A DNA stretch of 64,000 nucleotides from Mesorhizobium sp. 131-2-1 (GCF_016756535.1 NZ_AP023247.1:3658501-3722500); one strand, 5' to 3'; shown: positions 8,198 to 17,370, counted from the stretch's first letter. Notes: a model not told the origin generated them from the letters alone. A program made the numbers and translations.

Positions 8198-10816
8198 ATG
8201 CGATCTGCCCTCATATCGACAGGCGCCACCGGCGACGGCTATTGGTCGATCGAAACACACGAACTCCTGCGCCGGCTGCAAACGTCCGCTTCGGGGCTTT
8301 CAAGTGCCGAGGCGGCGTCCCGGCTTGCAGAATGCGGACGAAACACCCTGGTGTCCCGATCCGGCATGTCGGCGCCGGCCGTCTTTGTCAGGCAGTTTCG
8401 CAGCGCACTCGTCCTCATTCTCATCTTCGCGGCCATCGTCTCGGCATTTGTCGGCGAAGGCCAGGAGGCCGCGATTATCGGCGCGATTGTGCTGGCTAGC
8501 TGTGTCCTGAGTTTTACCCAGGAGTACGGCGCGTCGCGTGCGGCAGAGGCGCTCAAAAGGCGCATTTCGAGCAAGGCCGCGATCCGGCGTGACGGCGTCG
8601 AGCGATCGATCGGAGCCGAAGACGTTGTGCCCGGCGATGTGATCCGGCTCTCGGCAGGAAACCTTGTTCCCGCGGATGGCATCATTCTGGATGCGCGCGA
8701 TTTCAATGTCAGCGAGGCCGTGCTGACCGGCGAGACCTTTCCAGTTGTGAAAGCGCCGGGCCGGTCTGCGCCAGGCGCTTCCGTCGCCCAGCGCAGCAAT
8801 GCCGTCTTCGCAGGGACGTCGGTCCGCAGTGGCACCGCGACTGTGCTTGCGGCGGCAACCGGCCAGCGCACCGAGTTCGCGGCAATCGCAGCGGCCCTCG
8901 AACGACGTGTCCCGGAGACGGACTTTGCCAGGGGGATCAGGCTTTTCGGCTATCTAATGACGGAGATCATGCTGGCGATTGTCATACTGGTGTTCTTCGC
9001 CAATCTTCTTCTCCATCGGCCGCTGATTGAATCACTGTTGTTTTCCCTGGCGCTCGCGGTCGGCCTTACCCCGGAACTTCTTCCGGCGATTATCAGCGTG
9101 ACGCTGGCTCGGGGTGCCCATGCCATGGCGGCCAATGGCGTCATCGTTCGCCGTCTCGATGCCATCGAGAATTTGGGCAGCATGGACCTGCTCTGCACCG
9201 ACAAGACCGGAACGCTGACGGAAGGGGTCATTCACCTCGACGGATGGCTCGATCCCGATGGCAACTTATCCACGGATGTCCTGCTCTGGGCGCGTCTCAA
9301 CGCGACCATGCAGACCGGATTGAAGAACCCGCTTGACGAAGCGATAGCCGGCACGCAAGGCACAGACGCAAGGTTGACCGCCTTTGCGAAGGTCGACGAG
9401 ATTCCCTACGATTTCATCCGTAAGCGCCTTTCCGTTGTCGTGCGGACCAAGGACGCCGAAGACCTCCTGATCACAAAGGGCGCAGTGCAGAATGTCCTGA
9501 ACGCCTGTGGGTTTGTTCAAACCGCAAAAGGGTCGCAGCCCTTGGACGACACGCTTCGCGCCGCAATCGACGAGAAGTTCCGACGCTGGAGCGCGGACGG
9601 CTATCGTGTTCTGGGAGTGGCAATCCGCCACCTCAAAAGCCAGGGGGCCGGATCGAGGAAGGAGGAGACCGATCTGACGTTCGCAGGCTTCCTGCTCTTC
9701 CTCGATCCGCCGAAGGACGGTGTCAAGGAGACGCTGACGGCACTCGCCCACCGTGGCATTGCCGTCAAGGTCATTTCGGGTGACAACCGTTACGTCACCG
9801 CGCATCTTGCTGACGCACTCGGCCTGCGGGCTGACAGGATCATGACCGGTGAAGACCTGTCGAAACTGACAAAGAGCGGACTTTTCGCAGGCGTCCAGCG
9901 GACCGATCTCTTCGTCGAGATCGATCCTAACCAGAAAGAGCGCATCGTTCAGGCTTTACGCAGCTGCGGCCATGTCGTCGGCTATCTGGGCGATGGCATC
10001 AACGATGCGCCCGCGCTGCACGAGGCGGACATCGGCATCTCCGTCGACACGGCTGTCGATGTCGCCCGCGAGGCCGCCGACATCATCCTCCTGAAACAGG
10101 ATCTCGACGTGCTCGTGCGCGGGGTTGACGACGGCCGCAAGACGTTCGCCAACACGATGAAGTACATCTCCATTACGACCAGTGCCAATTTCGGCAACAT
10201 GATCAGCATGGCCGTCGCGTCGCTGTTCCTGCCTTTCTTGCCACTTCTGGCGGCACAGATCCTGCTCAACAATTTCCTGTCCGACATTCCTTCGCTTGCC
10301 ATCGCCACCGACAATGTCGACCGGGACCAGCTGCGTCGGCCGCGCCGTTGGGACATCAGCTTCGTCAGGCGATTCATGGTCGGCTTTGGCCTGGTCAGCT
10401 CGCTGTTCGACCTTGCAACCTTCGCTTTCCTGCTGCTTCTTGCAAATGCGACGGCGGCTGCGTTCCAGACAGGATGGTTCGTCGAGTCGCTGCTGACAGA
10501 GCTCGCCATCGTGCTCATCGTGCGCACGCACAAGGCGTTTTGGACGAGCCGCCCCAGCCCACTGCTTGCCTGGCTTACGCTGGCTGTTGCGCTTGTCGCG
10601 ATCGCGATGCCCTACCTTCCCTTCGCTGCGTACTTCGGATTTGTGCCTCTGCCCCTGCCTGTGCTTGTCGGGCTCATCGCCATCACCGGGGTGTATCTAT
10701 TGGCCTCGGAGATGACGAAGCGCTGGTTCTTCGAGCATGAAAGCAGACACCAGCATCGATCAAGGGCAGGGCGCGCTCTCGGCGGGACCGTACCCCATTC
10801 AACCCGCATCCGATGA
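8198..10816 (+). CDS. magnesium-type P-type ATPase (MgtA/MgtB family)
   Basis: This 872-residue integral membrane pump has an N-terminal cation-ATPase domain (residues about 10-80) and the actuator motif L-T-G-E-T-F. The phosphorylation site D-K-T-G-T-L-T has its aspartate at about residue 335, the hinge G-D-G-I-N-D-A-P is near 598, and several C-terminal helices end in a lysine/arginine-rich tail. Length and motif set match P3B Mg2+-importing ATPases, although substrate choice cannot be proved by eye. Start ATG 8198 is favoured because the reading frame upstream of it contains the FNR/FixK box. FixK control of such an ATPase is notable, since mgtA is usually Mg2+/PhoP controlled. Confidence 0.88.
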   Translation: MRSALISTGATGDGYWSIETHELLRRLQTSASGLSSAEAASRLAECGRNTLVSRSGMSAPAVFVRQFRSALVLILIFAAIVSAFVGEGQEAAIIGAIVLASCVLSFTQEYGASRAAEALKRRISSKAAIRRDGVERSIGAEDVVPGDVIRLSAGNLVPADGIILDARDFNVSEAVLTGETFPVVKAPGRSAPGASVAQRSNAVFAGTSVRSGTATVLAAATGQRTEFAAIAAALERRVPETDFARGIRLFGYLMTEIMLAIVILVFFANLLLHRPLIESLLFSLALAVGLTPELLPAIISVTLARGAHAMAANGVIVRRLDAIENLGSMDLLCTDKTGTLTEGVIHLDGWLDPDGNLSTDVLLWARLNATMQTGLKNPLDEAIAGTQGTDARLTAFAKVDEIPYDFIRKRLSVVVRTKDAEDLLITKGAVQNVLNACGFVQTAKGSQPLDDTLRAAIDEKFRRWSADGYRVLGVAIRHLKSQGAGSRKEETDLTFAGFLLFLDPPKDGVKETLTALAHRGIAVKVISGDNRYVTAHLADALGLRADRIMTGEDLSKLTKSGLFAGVQRTDLFVEIDPNQKERIVQALRSCGHVVGYLGDGINDAPALHEADIGISVDTAVDVAREAADIILLKQDLDVLVRGVDDGRKTFANTMKYISITTSANFGNMISMAVASLFLPFLPLLAAQILLNNFLSDIPSLAIATDNVDRDQLRRPRRWDISFVRRFMVGFGLVSSLFDLATFAFLLLLANATAAAFQTGWFVESLLTELAIVLIVRTHKAFWTSRPSPLLAWLTLAVALVAIAMPYLPFAAYFGFVPLPLPVLVGLIAITGVYLLASEMTKRWFFEHESRHQHRSRAGRALGGTVPHSTRIR

Positions 10817-10901
10817 GAGCCGCATGGTTGAGGTCCGAAGCATGGTGGGGAATGCAGCCGCTTTGCCGATCGACAATTGTCGACAGGCTTGGAGACAGGC
10901 C

Positions 10902-11369
10902 TCAGCCGCCTGTGGCGGCTCTGGCCACATTCACACCCAGATCATAGACAAGCAGGCCGCCGTAGTAGGCGGTGACGGTTACAAGTGCCGCGCCTGCAAC
11001 TTCGATTACGGGAACGGCGATCGCCAGTGGCCCCAACTCGCGATTGCGGACCCACAATGCGACTCTGACGACCCCCCAGGTCAGAAAGGCAAATGCCGTG
11101 ATTCCGCCAAGGCTTTCGTGCGTCTCCGCTATGGCACTGCTGAAGCCGGCAGCTTCGGCATGGTCAAGCGCCAGTCCGCCGTAGAACCAGGTTCCTATGG
11201 CGAAGACTCCCGCTGCGAGCGCAACGAATGTGGAAATCGTGCCCACGCCCGAGCGTCTCGTCACGGCATTGCTGCTCGCAAGCGCCACGAGGTCGAGGAC
11301 CACGAGCGTGTAGATGAGCACAATGGGAAAATGCACGAGGATGGGGTGGATATGCTGGATTGCGATCAT
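10902..11369 (-). CDS. DUF2231 four-helix membrane protein
   Basis: This 155-residue protein has four predicted membrane helices and opens with the family pattern H-P-I-L-V-H-F-P (residues 8-15). It also has the conserved H-E-S-L-G-G segment near residues 84-89. DUF2231 proteins have conserved histidines suited to haem or metal binding and often neighbour cytochromes, but their role is not established. It is convergent with the P-type ATPase. Confidence 0.85.
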   Translation of the reverse strand: MIAIQHIHPILVHFPIVLIYTLVVLDLVALASSNAVTRRSGVGTISTFVALAAGVFAIGTWFYGGLALDHAEAAGFSSAIAETHESLGGITAFAFLTWGVVRVALWVRNRELGPLAIAVPVIEVAGAALVTVTAYYGGLLVYDLGVNVARAATGG

Positions 11370-11487
11370 CAGAAAAGCTCTCCGGAGACGGGCTTGGAAA
11401 TTGGCGAAGCGAAGGGGGGGCTCGGCGTTGGCGACGAGCTGGCGGGGCAGGCGTCAATGATGCCCAGGCGGGATCAGGTCGGTGATT

Positions 11488-11760
11488 TCAGTCGTCTTCT
11501 TCCCGGCCGTCGTCATCGGTGCTGTTCAAAGCGGCCTTGTCGGAGGTGAGGCCGTCGCCGCATCCGTCGTCATCGCCCACGCCCTTGATGGCCATGGGGC
11601 CGGTAGCATCCTGCATGGGGATAGCGTCGAGATTGATCGGCCCGGCCTGCGCGGCGGAAGGTGACGCGCTGCACGAGCTTTCGTCCGATCCAGCGACCGC
11701 CGGCGGGGCAAAGATGGTCAGGCTCCCAAGTGCTAGGAGCAAAAGCAGGGAATTGCGCAT
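11488..11760 (-). CDS. small acidic secreted protein of unknown function
   Basis: This 90-residue protein starts at ATG 11760, with AAGGA about a dozen bases upstream. It has a signal peptide (about residues 1-22, ending A-V-A-G). The mature part contains three or more cysteines and ends in aspartate-rich runs (G-D-D-D-G-C-G-D-G and T-D-D-D-G-R-E-E-D-D). The acidic tail looks suited to divalent-metal binding, which is inference. It is divergent from the PepSY gene, whose mature N-terminus is also Asp-rich, so both may belong to the same two-component regulon. No family recognised. Confidence 0.6.
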   Translation of the reverse strand: MRNSLLLLLALGSLTIFAPPAVAGSDESSCSASPSAAQAGPINLDAIPMQDATGPMAIKGVGDDDGCGDGLTSDKAALNSTDDDGREEDD

Positions 11761-11889
11761 GGTTTCGACATCCTTCTCGGCGCTGCCATGATTGGCGGCG
11801 ATCATGCCTTGATAGAGAACCCTTGCTTGCAGGCAGCTGAGGATGGCTGACAGCGGATTGAAAGCTTCGACGTGCGACATGCCGAGTTC

Positions 11890-12219
11890 ATGATGGCCAG
11901 TTTGAAGCGCCTCGCTATCTTGGGCCTGACCGGGCTTGTCCTGGTCCAGCCGGTAGACACGCGCGCCGACGAGGACGACGATGGCGACCACGACCGGGCG
12001 CGGGACCTTTATGAGCAGGGCGAAATAAAGGGCCTTGCCGATATCCTCGACATCGTACGCGCGCAGGCCCCGGGCGACGTCGTCGCGGTCAATCTCGTGC
12101 GTAAAGCCAACAAATGGGTCTACCGGTTCCAGGTCGTCGGCGCCGACGGCCGGCGAACGATCGTCGATGTGGACGCCGGTGCAGGTGTCATCCTGCCCGA
12201 CGGGGAGGGGGACAGATGA
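11890..12219 (+). CDS. exported PepSY-like protein
   Basis: This protein of about 109 residues has a signal peptide ending near T-R-A, an acidic stretch D-E-D-D-D-G-D-H-D and one PepSY-type domain. The helix L-Y-E-Q-G-E-I-K-G-L-A-D-I-L is followed by strands carrying V-Y-R-F-Q-V-V and I-V-D-V-D-A-G-A-G. Single PepSY proteins encoded just before an OmpR/HK pair are common and are thought to modulate the sensor or periplasmic enzymes. Its stop overlaps the response regulator start by four bases (ATGA), so translation is coupled. ATG 11890 or 11893 are both possible. Confidence 0.8.
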   Translation: MMASLKRLAILGLTGLVLVQPVDTRADEDDDGDHDRARDLYEQGEIKGLADILDIVRAQAPGDVVAVNLVRKANKWVYRFQVVGADGRRTIVDVDAGAGVILPDGEGDR

Positions 12220-12881
12220 AGATCCTCCTGGCTGAGGACGAGGCCCGCATAGCCGCCGATGTCGCGACTGCTCTCAGGGCATCCGGAATGGCTGTCGATT
12301 TGGTGCAGGACGGCGAAGCTGCCTGGTTTGCTGGCGATGTGGAGAACTATGACGCCGCCGTTCTGGATATCGGCCTCCCCAAGCTCGATGGCCTTACCGT
12401 CCTGAAGCGCTGGCGGGCCAACGGACGCCGGTTTCCGGTTCTCATTCTGACTGCAAGGGGGATGTGGACGGAGCGTGTGGAGGGCATTAATTCCGGCGCT
12501 GACGACTATCTTCCGAAGCCCTTTGAAATGGAAGAACTGCTTGCCCGGTTGCGGGCAATCCTGCGTCGCTCAGCTGGGCAGGCGGCACCCGTGTTGAAGT
12601 CCGGCCCGTTGCTTCTGGACACCCGCCAGATGCGCATCACTCTGCGCGGCATTCCCGTTTCTCTTTCGCCGCTGGAATACCGGCTCCTGGCGTTTCTGAT
12701 GCATCACGCCGGGCGGGTGGTAGCGCCGACAGAACTTGCCGAGCATTTGTACGATTCAGGGAATGACCGCGATCCGAACACGATCGAGGTCATTGTAGCG
12801 CGGCTGCGACGCAAGCTCGGCAGCGATGTCATCGAAACAAGACGCGGCTTCGGCTACCTGATACCCGATGATCCCGCCTGA
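12216..12881 (+). CDS. OmpR-family response regulator
   Basis: This 221-residue protein has an N-terminal receiver domain with phospho-acceptor D51 (V-L-D-I-G-L-P), acidic pocket E7/D8 and a K-P-F switch lysine near 102. It has a C-terminal winged-helix DNA-binding domain (about 127-218). It overlaps the PepSY gene by four bases and the kinase gene by one base, forming one operon. Likely targets by position are the divergent acidic protein and the flavin/electron-transfer operon, but no repeated operator was identified. Confidence 0.92.
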   Translation: MKILLAEDEARIAADVATALRASGMAVDLVQDGEAAWFAGDVENYDAAVLDIGLPKLDGLTVLKRWRANGRRFPVLILTARGMWTERVEGINSGADDYLPKPFEMEELLARLRAILRRSAGQAAPVLKSGPLLLDTRQMRITLRGIPVSLSPLEYRLLAFLMHHAGRVVAPTELAEHLYDSGNDRDPNTIEVIVARLRRKLGSDVIETRRGFGYLIPDDPA

Positions 12882-14224
12882 TGGGTAACTCTATCCGCTT
12901 CAGGCTGTGGTTGGCGGCAACCATCTCGATCCTTGTCGCGCTCGCCATCGCCGGCGCCGGCTTGCGCTATCTGTTCGAGCTCCACGTCGAGCGGCGCGTG
13001 GTGGGCGAACTGACGGTCGACCTCAACGAGCTGATCGGCGCAACGACCTTCACAAGCGACGGCCGCCTTGTCGTGACCCCGGTGCTCACCGACCCTCGTT
13101 TTGCCAATCCGCTGTCAGGTTACTACTGGCAGGTGGAGGACATCGGCACCGGCAGTCTCGAGCGGTCGCGATCATTGTGGGACGCCAAGCTGGTCCTGCC
13201 TGCCTCGGGCGAGGGCGGCGAACTGCGGACGGTCGAAGAAATCACGGGCCCTGCCGGAGAACTTAGCATTGCGGTCGAGCGTACGATCATCGACGCCGGA
13301 GGCCGGTCCTTTCGCGCAATCGTGGCGGAAGATCATCGAACCGTTGAGGTGTCTGTTAGCGAATATGTTCGCGATCTCGCTCCAGCTCTCTTGATGCTCG
13401 CTGCAGTTCTCATGGCCGCGTTTTTCATCCAGATCACCGTCGGCCTTGCGCCGCTGCAGACCCTCAGGGTCGCCGTCAGAAACGTGATCGCGCAGCGAAC
13501 GGCACGGCTCGAGGTGACGGCACCAAGCGAGGTGCAGCCGCTCGCCGACGAAATCAATCGTCTTCTCGATGCCCAGGAGAAGGCTCTTGCACGAGCCCGC
13601 TCGCGCGCTACCGATCTGGCGCACGGTCTCAAGACGCCGCTCCAGGTGCTGTCGGCCGACATCCGTGCGTTGCGCAGGAAGGGCGAAACGGATCTGGCCG
13701 ACGAGATCGAGAAGAGCGCTGGAGCGATCCGGCGCCATGTCGAGCGGGAGCTCGCGCGCGCCCGCCTGGCGCCCGGCGTTGCCGGCATGGCATCCTGCCG
13801 GGTATCGGAGACTGCGGCGGGTGTCATTGCCGTCGTCAGAAGGACGCCAAGCGGCAAGCGGCTTTCATTCACGATGGACGTCGCGGAGGATTTGACGGCG
13901 CCAATCGACGAAGGCGACCTGTCCGAAATTCTGGGCAATCTGGTCGAGAACGCCGCGCGCTACGCAAAGTCGTCGGTCCGTGTCCACGCATCCGCCGCAG
14001 TTGGAGAGGTGATCGTCGCGGTCGCCGATGATGGCCCGGGCATACCGGATGCCGATCGGCAATCCGCCTTGTCACGCGGCGTCCAGCTCGACAGCAAGGG
14101 CGGCGGCAGCGGCCTTGGCCTGGCCATCGTTTCCGACATCGTTGAAGCCTATGGCGGACACCTTGCCATGGACAACGCCGATCCGGGTCTGGTCGTGACC
14201 TTTTCCCTGCCGAGACACAGTTGA
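12881..14224 (+). CDS. sensor histidine kinase, partner of 12216-12881
   Basis: This 447-residue inner-membrane kinase has helices at about residues 9-30 and 165-190 enclosing a periplasmic sensor of about 130 residues. The dimerisation helix carries phospho-acceptor H248 in D-L-A-H-G-L-K-T-P-L, and the ATP-binding domain has N-box L-V-E-N-A-A-R-Y, D-D-G-P-G-I and G-S-G-L-G-L-A-I. The layout is PhoQ/QseC-like. The signal is unknown; the company of Mg2+- and VIT-type transporters makes a divalent cation plausible (inference). Confidence 0.92.
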   Translation: MGNSIRFRLWLAATISILVALAIAGAGLRYLFELHVERRVVGELTVDLNELIGATTFTSDGRLVVTPVLTDPRFANPLSGYYWQVEDIGTGSLERSRSLWDAKLVLPASGEGGELRTVEEITGPAGELSIAVERTIIDAGGRSFRAIVAEDHRTVEVSVSEYVRDLAPALLMLAAVLMAAFFIQITVGLAPLQTLRVAVRNVIAQRTARLEVTAPSEVQPLADEINRLLDAQEKALARARSRATDLAHGLKTPLQVLSADIRALRRKGETDLADEIEKSAGAIRRHVERELARARLAPGVAGMASCRVSETAAGVIAVVRRTPSGKRLSFTMDVAEDLTAPIDEGDLSEILGNLVENAARYAKSSVRVHASAAVGEVIVAVADDGPGIPDADRQSALSRGVQLDSKGGGSGLGLAIVSDIVEAYGGHLAMDNADPGLVVTFSLPRHS

Positions 14225-14233
14225 GCGCGTGCT

Positions 14234-15745
14234 TCACGCGAAACCCGGGAAATAGTCGACCTTTATGTTCGAGCGGCGAACGCCCATGGCCAGCAGCCTT
14301 TGGCGCAAAGCCTTGACCATCGCCTGCGGGCCGGAAATGTAGAAGGTGCGTTCAAGGAAGTCGGGTATCGCCAGACGTACCAGGCGCTCGTCGATGTATC
14401 CGGGGTACTGGCCGCGCTCACCTCCTCGCGCCACGGCGTGGACCGTCTTGATTCCAAGTTCCCGCCTGGCGGCATCAAGCACGTCGCGATAAGCGATGTC
14501 CTGCTGGCCTTCGGTTCCGTAGAGGACGACGATCGGTCGCCGCTCTTTGCGGTCGAGGAGATATTGCAGCATCGAGCGGAACGGCGTGATGCCGATGCCT
14601 CCGGCCAGAAACGCGATCTTGGTCTCACGCCGGGCGGGCAGCGTGAAGTTGCCGGCCAGTTGCGCGGCGTGGATCGTGCTGCCTGGCTTCATGGTCATCA
14701 GTTCGCGCTTGAAAGCGCTTGATTGCGGATAGAACTTTACGCCGAGGCGGACCGTTTCCTCCGTCGGCGCTGATGCAACCGTGAAATAGCGGCGGTTGCC
14801 GCGATTGTCGGCACGATCGAGGCCGAGTGTCCATTCGAGAAACTGGCCGGGCTCAAAGGCGAGCTTGCGCGGTGACCGGAAGATGAAGTCAAAGCAATCG
14901 ACGGCCGATTGGTCGATACGTTCCAGGGTCAGCACGAAGCGCCCCTTCGGGCCTGCCGCATAGGCGAACAAGTTGCCGGCGAGCAGTGCCAGTTCCGGTG
15001 TGAAATAGAACGAGCCGATGTGGATGTCGGGCGCAAACAGAAAACCGACGATGGCGGCAAAGGCGATACGCGGCCATCGCATCGTCGGAGCGGTCAGCGG
15101 CTCAGTCAGCATCACAAAGGCAAAGAACAGCAGAGGCGACGAACCCAGGGTCTCGGCAAGCGCGGTCCAGTACTGCGATGGGTCCGTGGTTGCCAGGATG
15201 GTCGCCAGTGCCACGACAACGAATGTGGAGACAAGATCGAGCCGGCGCAGTTTCCGGACAATGAGCATGCCGCCGAGGAGCACGAGCGGAAGCAACGCTA
15301 GATTGCCGCCAACCCACCAGGTGGCGGGTTGGTCGAGCAGCAGCGCGGACAGCGCCACGCCCAATGCAGCCGGATTGAAAAGATGCTTCCGCCGGATGGC
15401 GAGAATGAATTTGGATGAAATCGCCCAGACGGACGTGAATGCCAGCGCCGCGATCCCCTTGCTGTCCGTGGCGGCTACCGGATCGAGGATGAGCGCAAGG
15501 ATGAGGGCTGTGATGTAGACGGATTCGTTGTTGGCCGGGACTGCGAAGATACGCGCGAAGACCTTGTTGGTGAGCCAGCAGGCGGCCAGGGTTAAAGCGG
15601 TCGTGAAGGCGAGTGCAATCGGATCATGTGGCACGAGCCTGACCAAGCCGAGCACGAACGCTGCCCCGACCAGCGCCATCAGATAGTAGAGGACCAGCCG
15701 GTACATGGTCAGTTGATCGAGAAATCGGTCGACGGTCTTGATCAT
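14234..15745 (-). CDS. RnfD/NqrB-like membrane domain fused to ferredoxin-NADP reductase-like domain
   Basis: The 503-residue protein has two parts. Residues about 10-265 form a multi-helix membrane domain resembling RnfD/NqrB, including the late motif M-L-T-E-P-L-T-A-P-T. Residues about 270-503 are a cytoplasmic flavin reductase: R-Y-F-T-V-A-S FAD site, G-G-I-G-I-T-P-F NAD(P) site, and a C-terminal Y-I-S-G-P-Q-A. It should carry electrons from NAD(P)H into or across the membrane. The S-G-A-T motif for covalent FMN in true NqrB/RnfD is not visible in the membrane part. ATG 15745 overlaps the apbE stop (ATGA). Confidence 0.85.
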   Translation of the reverse strand: MIKTVDRFLDQLTMYRLVLYYLMALVGAAFVLGLVRLVPHDPIALAFTTALTLAACWLTNKVFARIFAVPANNESVYITALILALILDPVAATDSKGIAALAFTSVWAISSKFILAIRRKHLFNPAALGVALSALLLDQPATWWVGGNLALLPLVLLGGMLIVRKLRRLDLVSTFVVVALATILATTDPSQYWTALAETLGSSPLLFFAFVMLTEPLTAPTMRWPRIAFAAIVGFLFAPDIHIGSFYFTPELALLAGNLFAYAAGPKGRFVLTLERIDQSAVDCFDFIFRSPRKLAFEPGQFLEWTLGLDRADNRGNRRYFTVASAPTEETVRLGVKFYPQSSAFKRELMTMKPGSTIHAAQLAGNFTLPARRETKIAFLAGGIGITPFRSMLQYLLDRKERRPIVVLYGTEGQQDIAYRDVLDAARRELGIKTVHAVARGGERGQYPGYIDERLVRLAIPDFLERTFYISGPQAMVKALRQRLLAMGVRRSNIKVDYFPGFA

Positions 15746-16485
15746 GGCAGGCAAAGGGCTCCGAACCCGCTTGTCGGTGTGGCGCGGCCATTGGTGTCGA
15801 CGACATACCCCTCCAGGCCAGGCGTCTGCTCGACGAACAGAATGCCGTCCCGGCCCATGGCGAAGGCAGCAGTGGCGAAACGATCGGCTTCGAGCACATC
15901 GGCGCCAATGACGGTCAGGCTGACGATGTCCTGGATTGGACGGCCAATTCCATGCGGATTGTAGATGTGTTGGCCGCGGACATAGGTGCCGGAGGTCGCC
16001 ATGCCGCGGCCGCGGGGATAGACGACCTTTACGATCTCGTCGGCGTTGAAGGGATTGCGGATGCCGACGCTCCAGTCATAGCCCGAAGCATTCTTGCCGC
16101 AGGACTGGACGTCGCCTCCCGCCTCGATGAAGAAATCCCTTATGCCGGCTCGCTGAACGATGGCTGCCGCGTTGCGGATGGCCCAGCCCTTGACGATACC
16201 GGAAGGATCGAGCGACCCGTCGGGCTTGCGAATATCGAAGTAGCCGTCCGTCTCGCCTTTCGTCCGTTCGGCGATAGCCAGCACTTCCAGCATCTCGCCG
16301 CTCCAGTCGGCGACCGGAACATCGCCGCGGTTGATGGCCGCGATCTCACTATCGGAGCGGTATGTGCTGAAGCGCCGGTCGATCTGCTCGAAATATCCGT
16401 AGACCGTTTCGATCAGCTCACCCTTCGACGCGCCGGCTATATCGACCGTGACGGGCATCCCCATGAGGATCCGTGTCGCGCGCAT
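15742..16485 (-). CDS. apbE: FAD:protein FMN transferase (ApbE)
   Basis: This 247-residue enzyme transfers FMN from FAD to a threonine of target proteins. Family marks include T-D-G-Y-F-D, S-G-I-V-K-G-W-A, E-A-G-G-D-V and the metal/FAD loop with D-R-F-A-T-A-A-F. It starts M-R-A-T-R-I-L-M-G-M with no visible signal peptide or lipobox, unlike many periplasmic ApbE proteins; a missed start further upstream would overlap the FMN-carrier gene. It sits between the FMN-carrier gene (gap 4 bases) and the reductase fusion (4-base overlap), so its substrate is very probably the adjacent carrier. Confidence 0.92.
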   Translation of the reverse strand: MRATRILMGMPVTVDIAGASKGELIETVYGYFEQIDRRFSTYRSDSEIAAINRGDVPVADWSGEMLEVLAIAERTKGETDGYFDIRKPDGSLDPSGIVKGWAIRNAAAIVQRAGIRDFFIEAGGDVQSCGKNASGYDWSVGIRNPFNADEIVKVVYPRGRGMATSGTYVRGQHIYNPHGIGRPIQDIVSLTVIGADVLEADRFATAAFAMGRDGILFVEQTPGLEGYVVDTNGRATPTSGFGALCLP

Positions 16486-16489
16486 GAAA

Positions 16490-17236
16490 TTAGGACGACG
16501 CCTTCTTCAGCGCGCCGCCAAGCGACTGGATGAAGGCTCTGCTGGTCAACGTCGCACCGGAGATAATGTCGACATTGGCGCTTTGGGCACTGATCGCCTC
16601 GTCGCGCAGCATGGGCAGCGCCTGTCTGTTGATGCTGACGGAAGTGCGGCGGTCCGACGGATACTTCAGCACTTTCAGCGCCGTCAGGCGTCCGCCCTGG
16701 ACGAGGGCCTGGATCTGGATGATGCCATAATAGGCATCCGCGGCTGGGCCGGTGTAGACGCCATCGGCATAACCATGCGCCGCCAGCTTCATGCCCGTAC
16801 GGATGACGCGAGCCGGCGCATCCGGGTATGCCGGCCTTGGCTGGGGAATGGGTATGTAGACGGCAGGCGTGACGGCGAAGGTCGGCGCTTGCGGCGCGGC
16901 TGCGCTGACGAAGGGCGCAGCCGGCGGCGCGGATGGAACCGCCGGCGGCATCGCCGGAACACTTGACCTCAGGGCTGGCGCCGCAATGCTGGCCGGCGTT
17001 TCGCTGGCGACGGGGAAGCGGGCCGTGACTTCCGTTTCGAGCGGCGCCGGAACAGCGCGAATTGCGGGCAGGGCGGTGCTGTGGGCGGCTACGTTTGATC
17101 GCCCGACAGGCGCCGCTGCCGCGTCCGCCGGGAGTCCGAAATCAAGGGTATCTTCGGCTGGGCTCTTCCCCGCCTCGTCCCACACATAAGCGCCTGAGGC
17201 GGCGATCACTAAAAGCGACAGGGCAATCTGTTTCAT
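16490..17236 (-). CDS. exported FMN-binding carrier protein (NqrC/RnfG-like domain)
   Basis: This 248-residue protein has an N-terminal membrane anchor or signal (residues 1-18) and a proline/alanine-rich linker (about 30-140). Its C-terminal FMN-binding domain contains the flavinylation motif S-G-A-T-L-T at 226-231; T229 is the expected covalent FMN site. The linker would let the domain swing from the membrane. Together with ApbE and the membrane reductase it forms a plausible route for electrons to periplasmic acceptors. The start ATG 17236 directly precedes the hydrophobic anchor. Transcription may be controlled from the degenerate FNR box at 17371-17384. Confidence 0.88.
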   Translation of the reverse strand: MKQIALSLLVIAASGAYVWDEAGKSPAEDTLDFGLPADAAAAPVGRSNVAAHSTALPAIRAVPAPLETEVTARFPVASETPASIAAPALRSSVPAMPPAVPSAPPAAPFVSAAAPQAPTFAVTPAVYIPIPQPRPAYPDAPARVIRTGMKLAAHGYADGVYTGPAADAYYGIIQIQALVQGGRLTALKVLKYPSDRRTSVSINRQALPMLRDEAISAQSANVDIISGATLTSRAFIQSLGGALKKASS

Positions 17237-17370
17237 CCGAATTGTTCCACGTTGTGGGCGCGAAGCCGGTTTGGGCGCGTATGACGCAATATCCCACGAC
17301 GAAGCTGACAACTGGCTGTCAGGGGGGCTGACAGCCGGATGTCCAAGCTCATGGACGGCAGCAAATCGAT

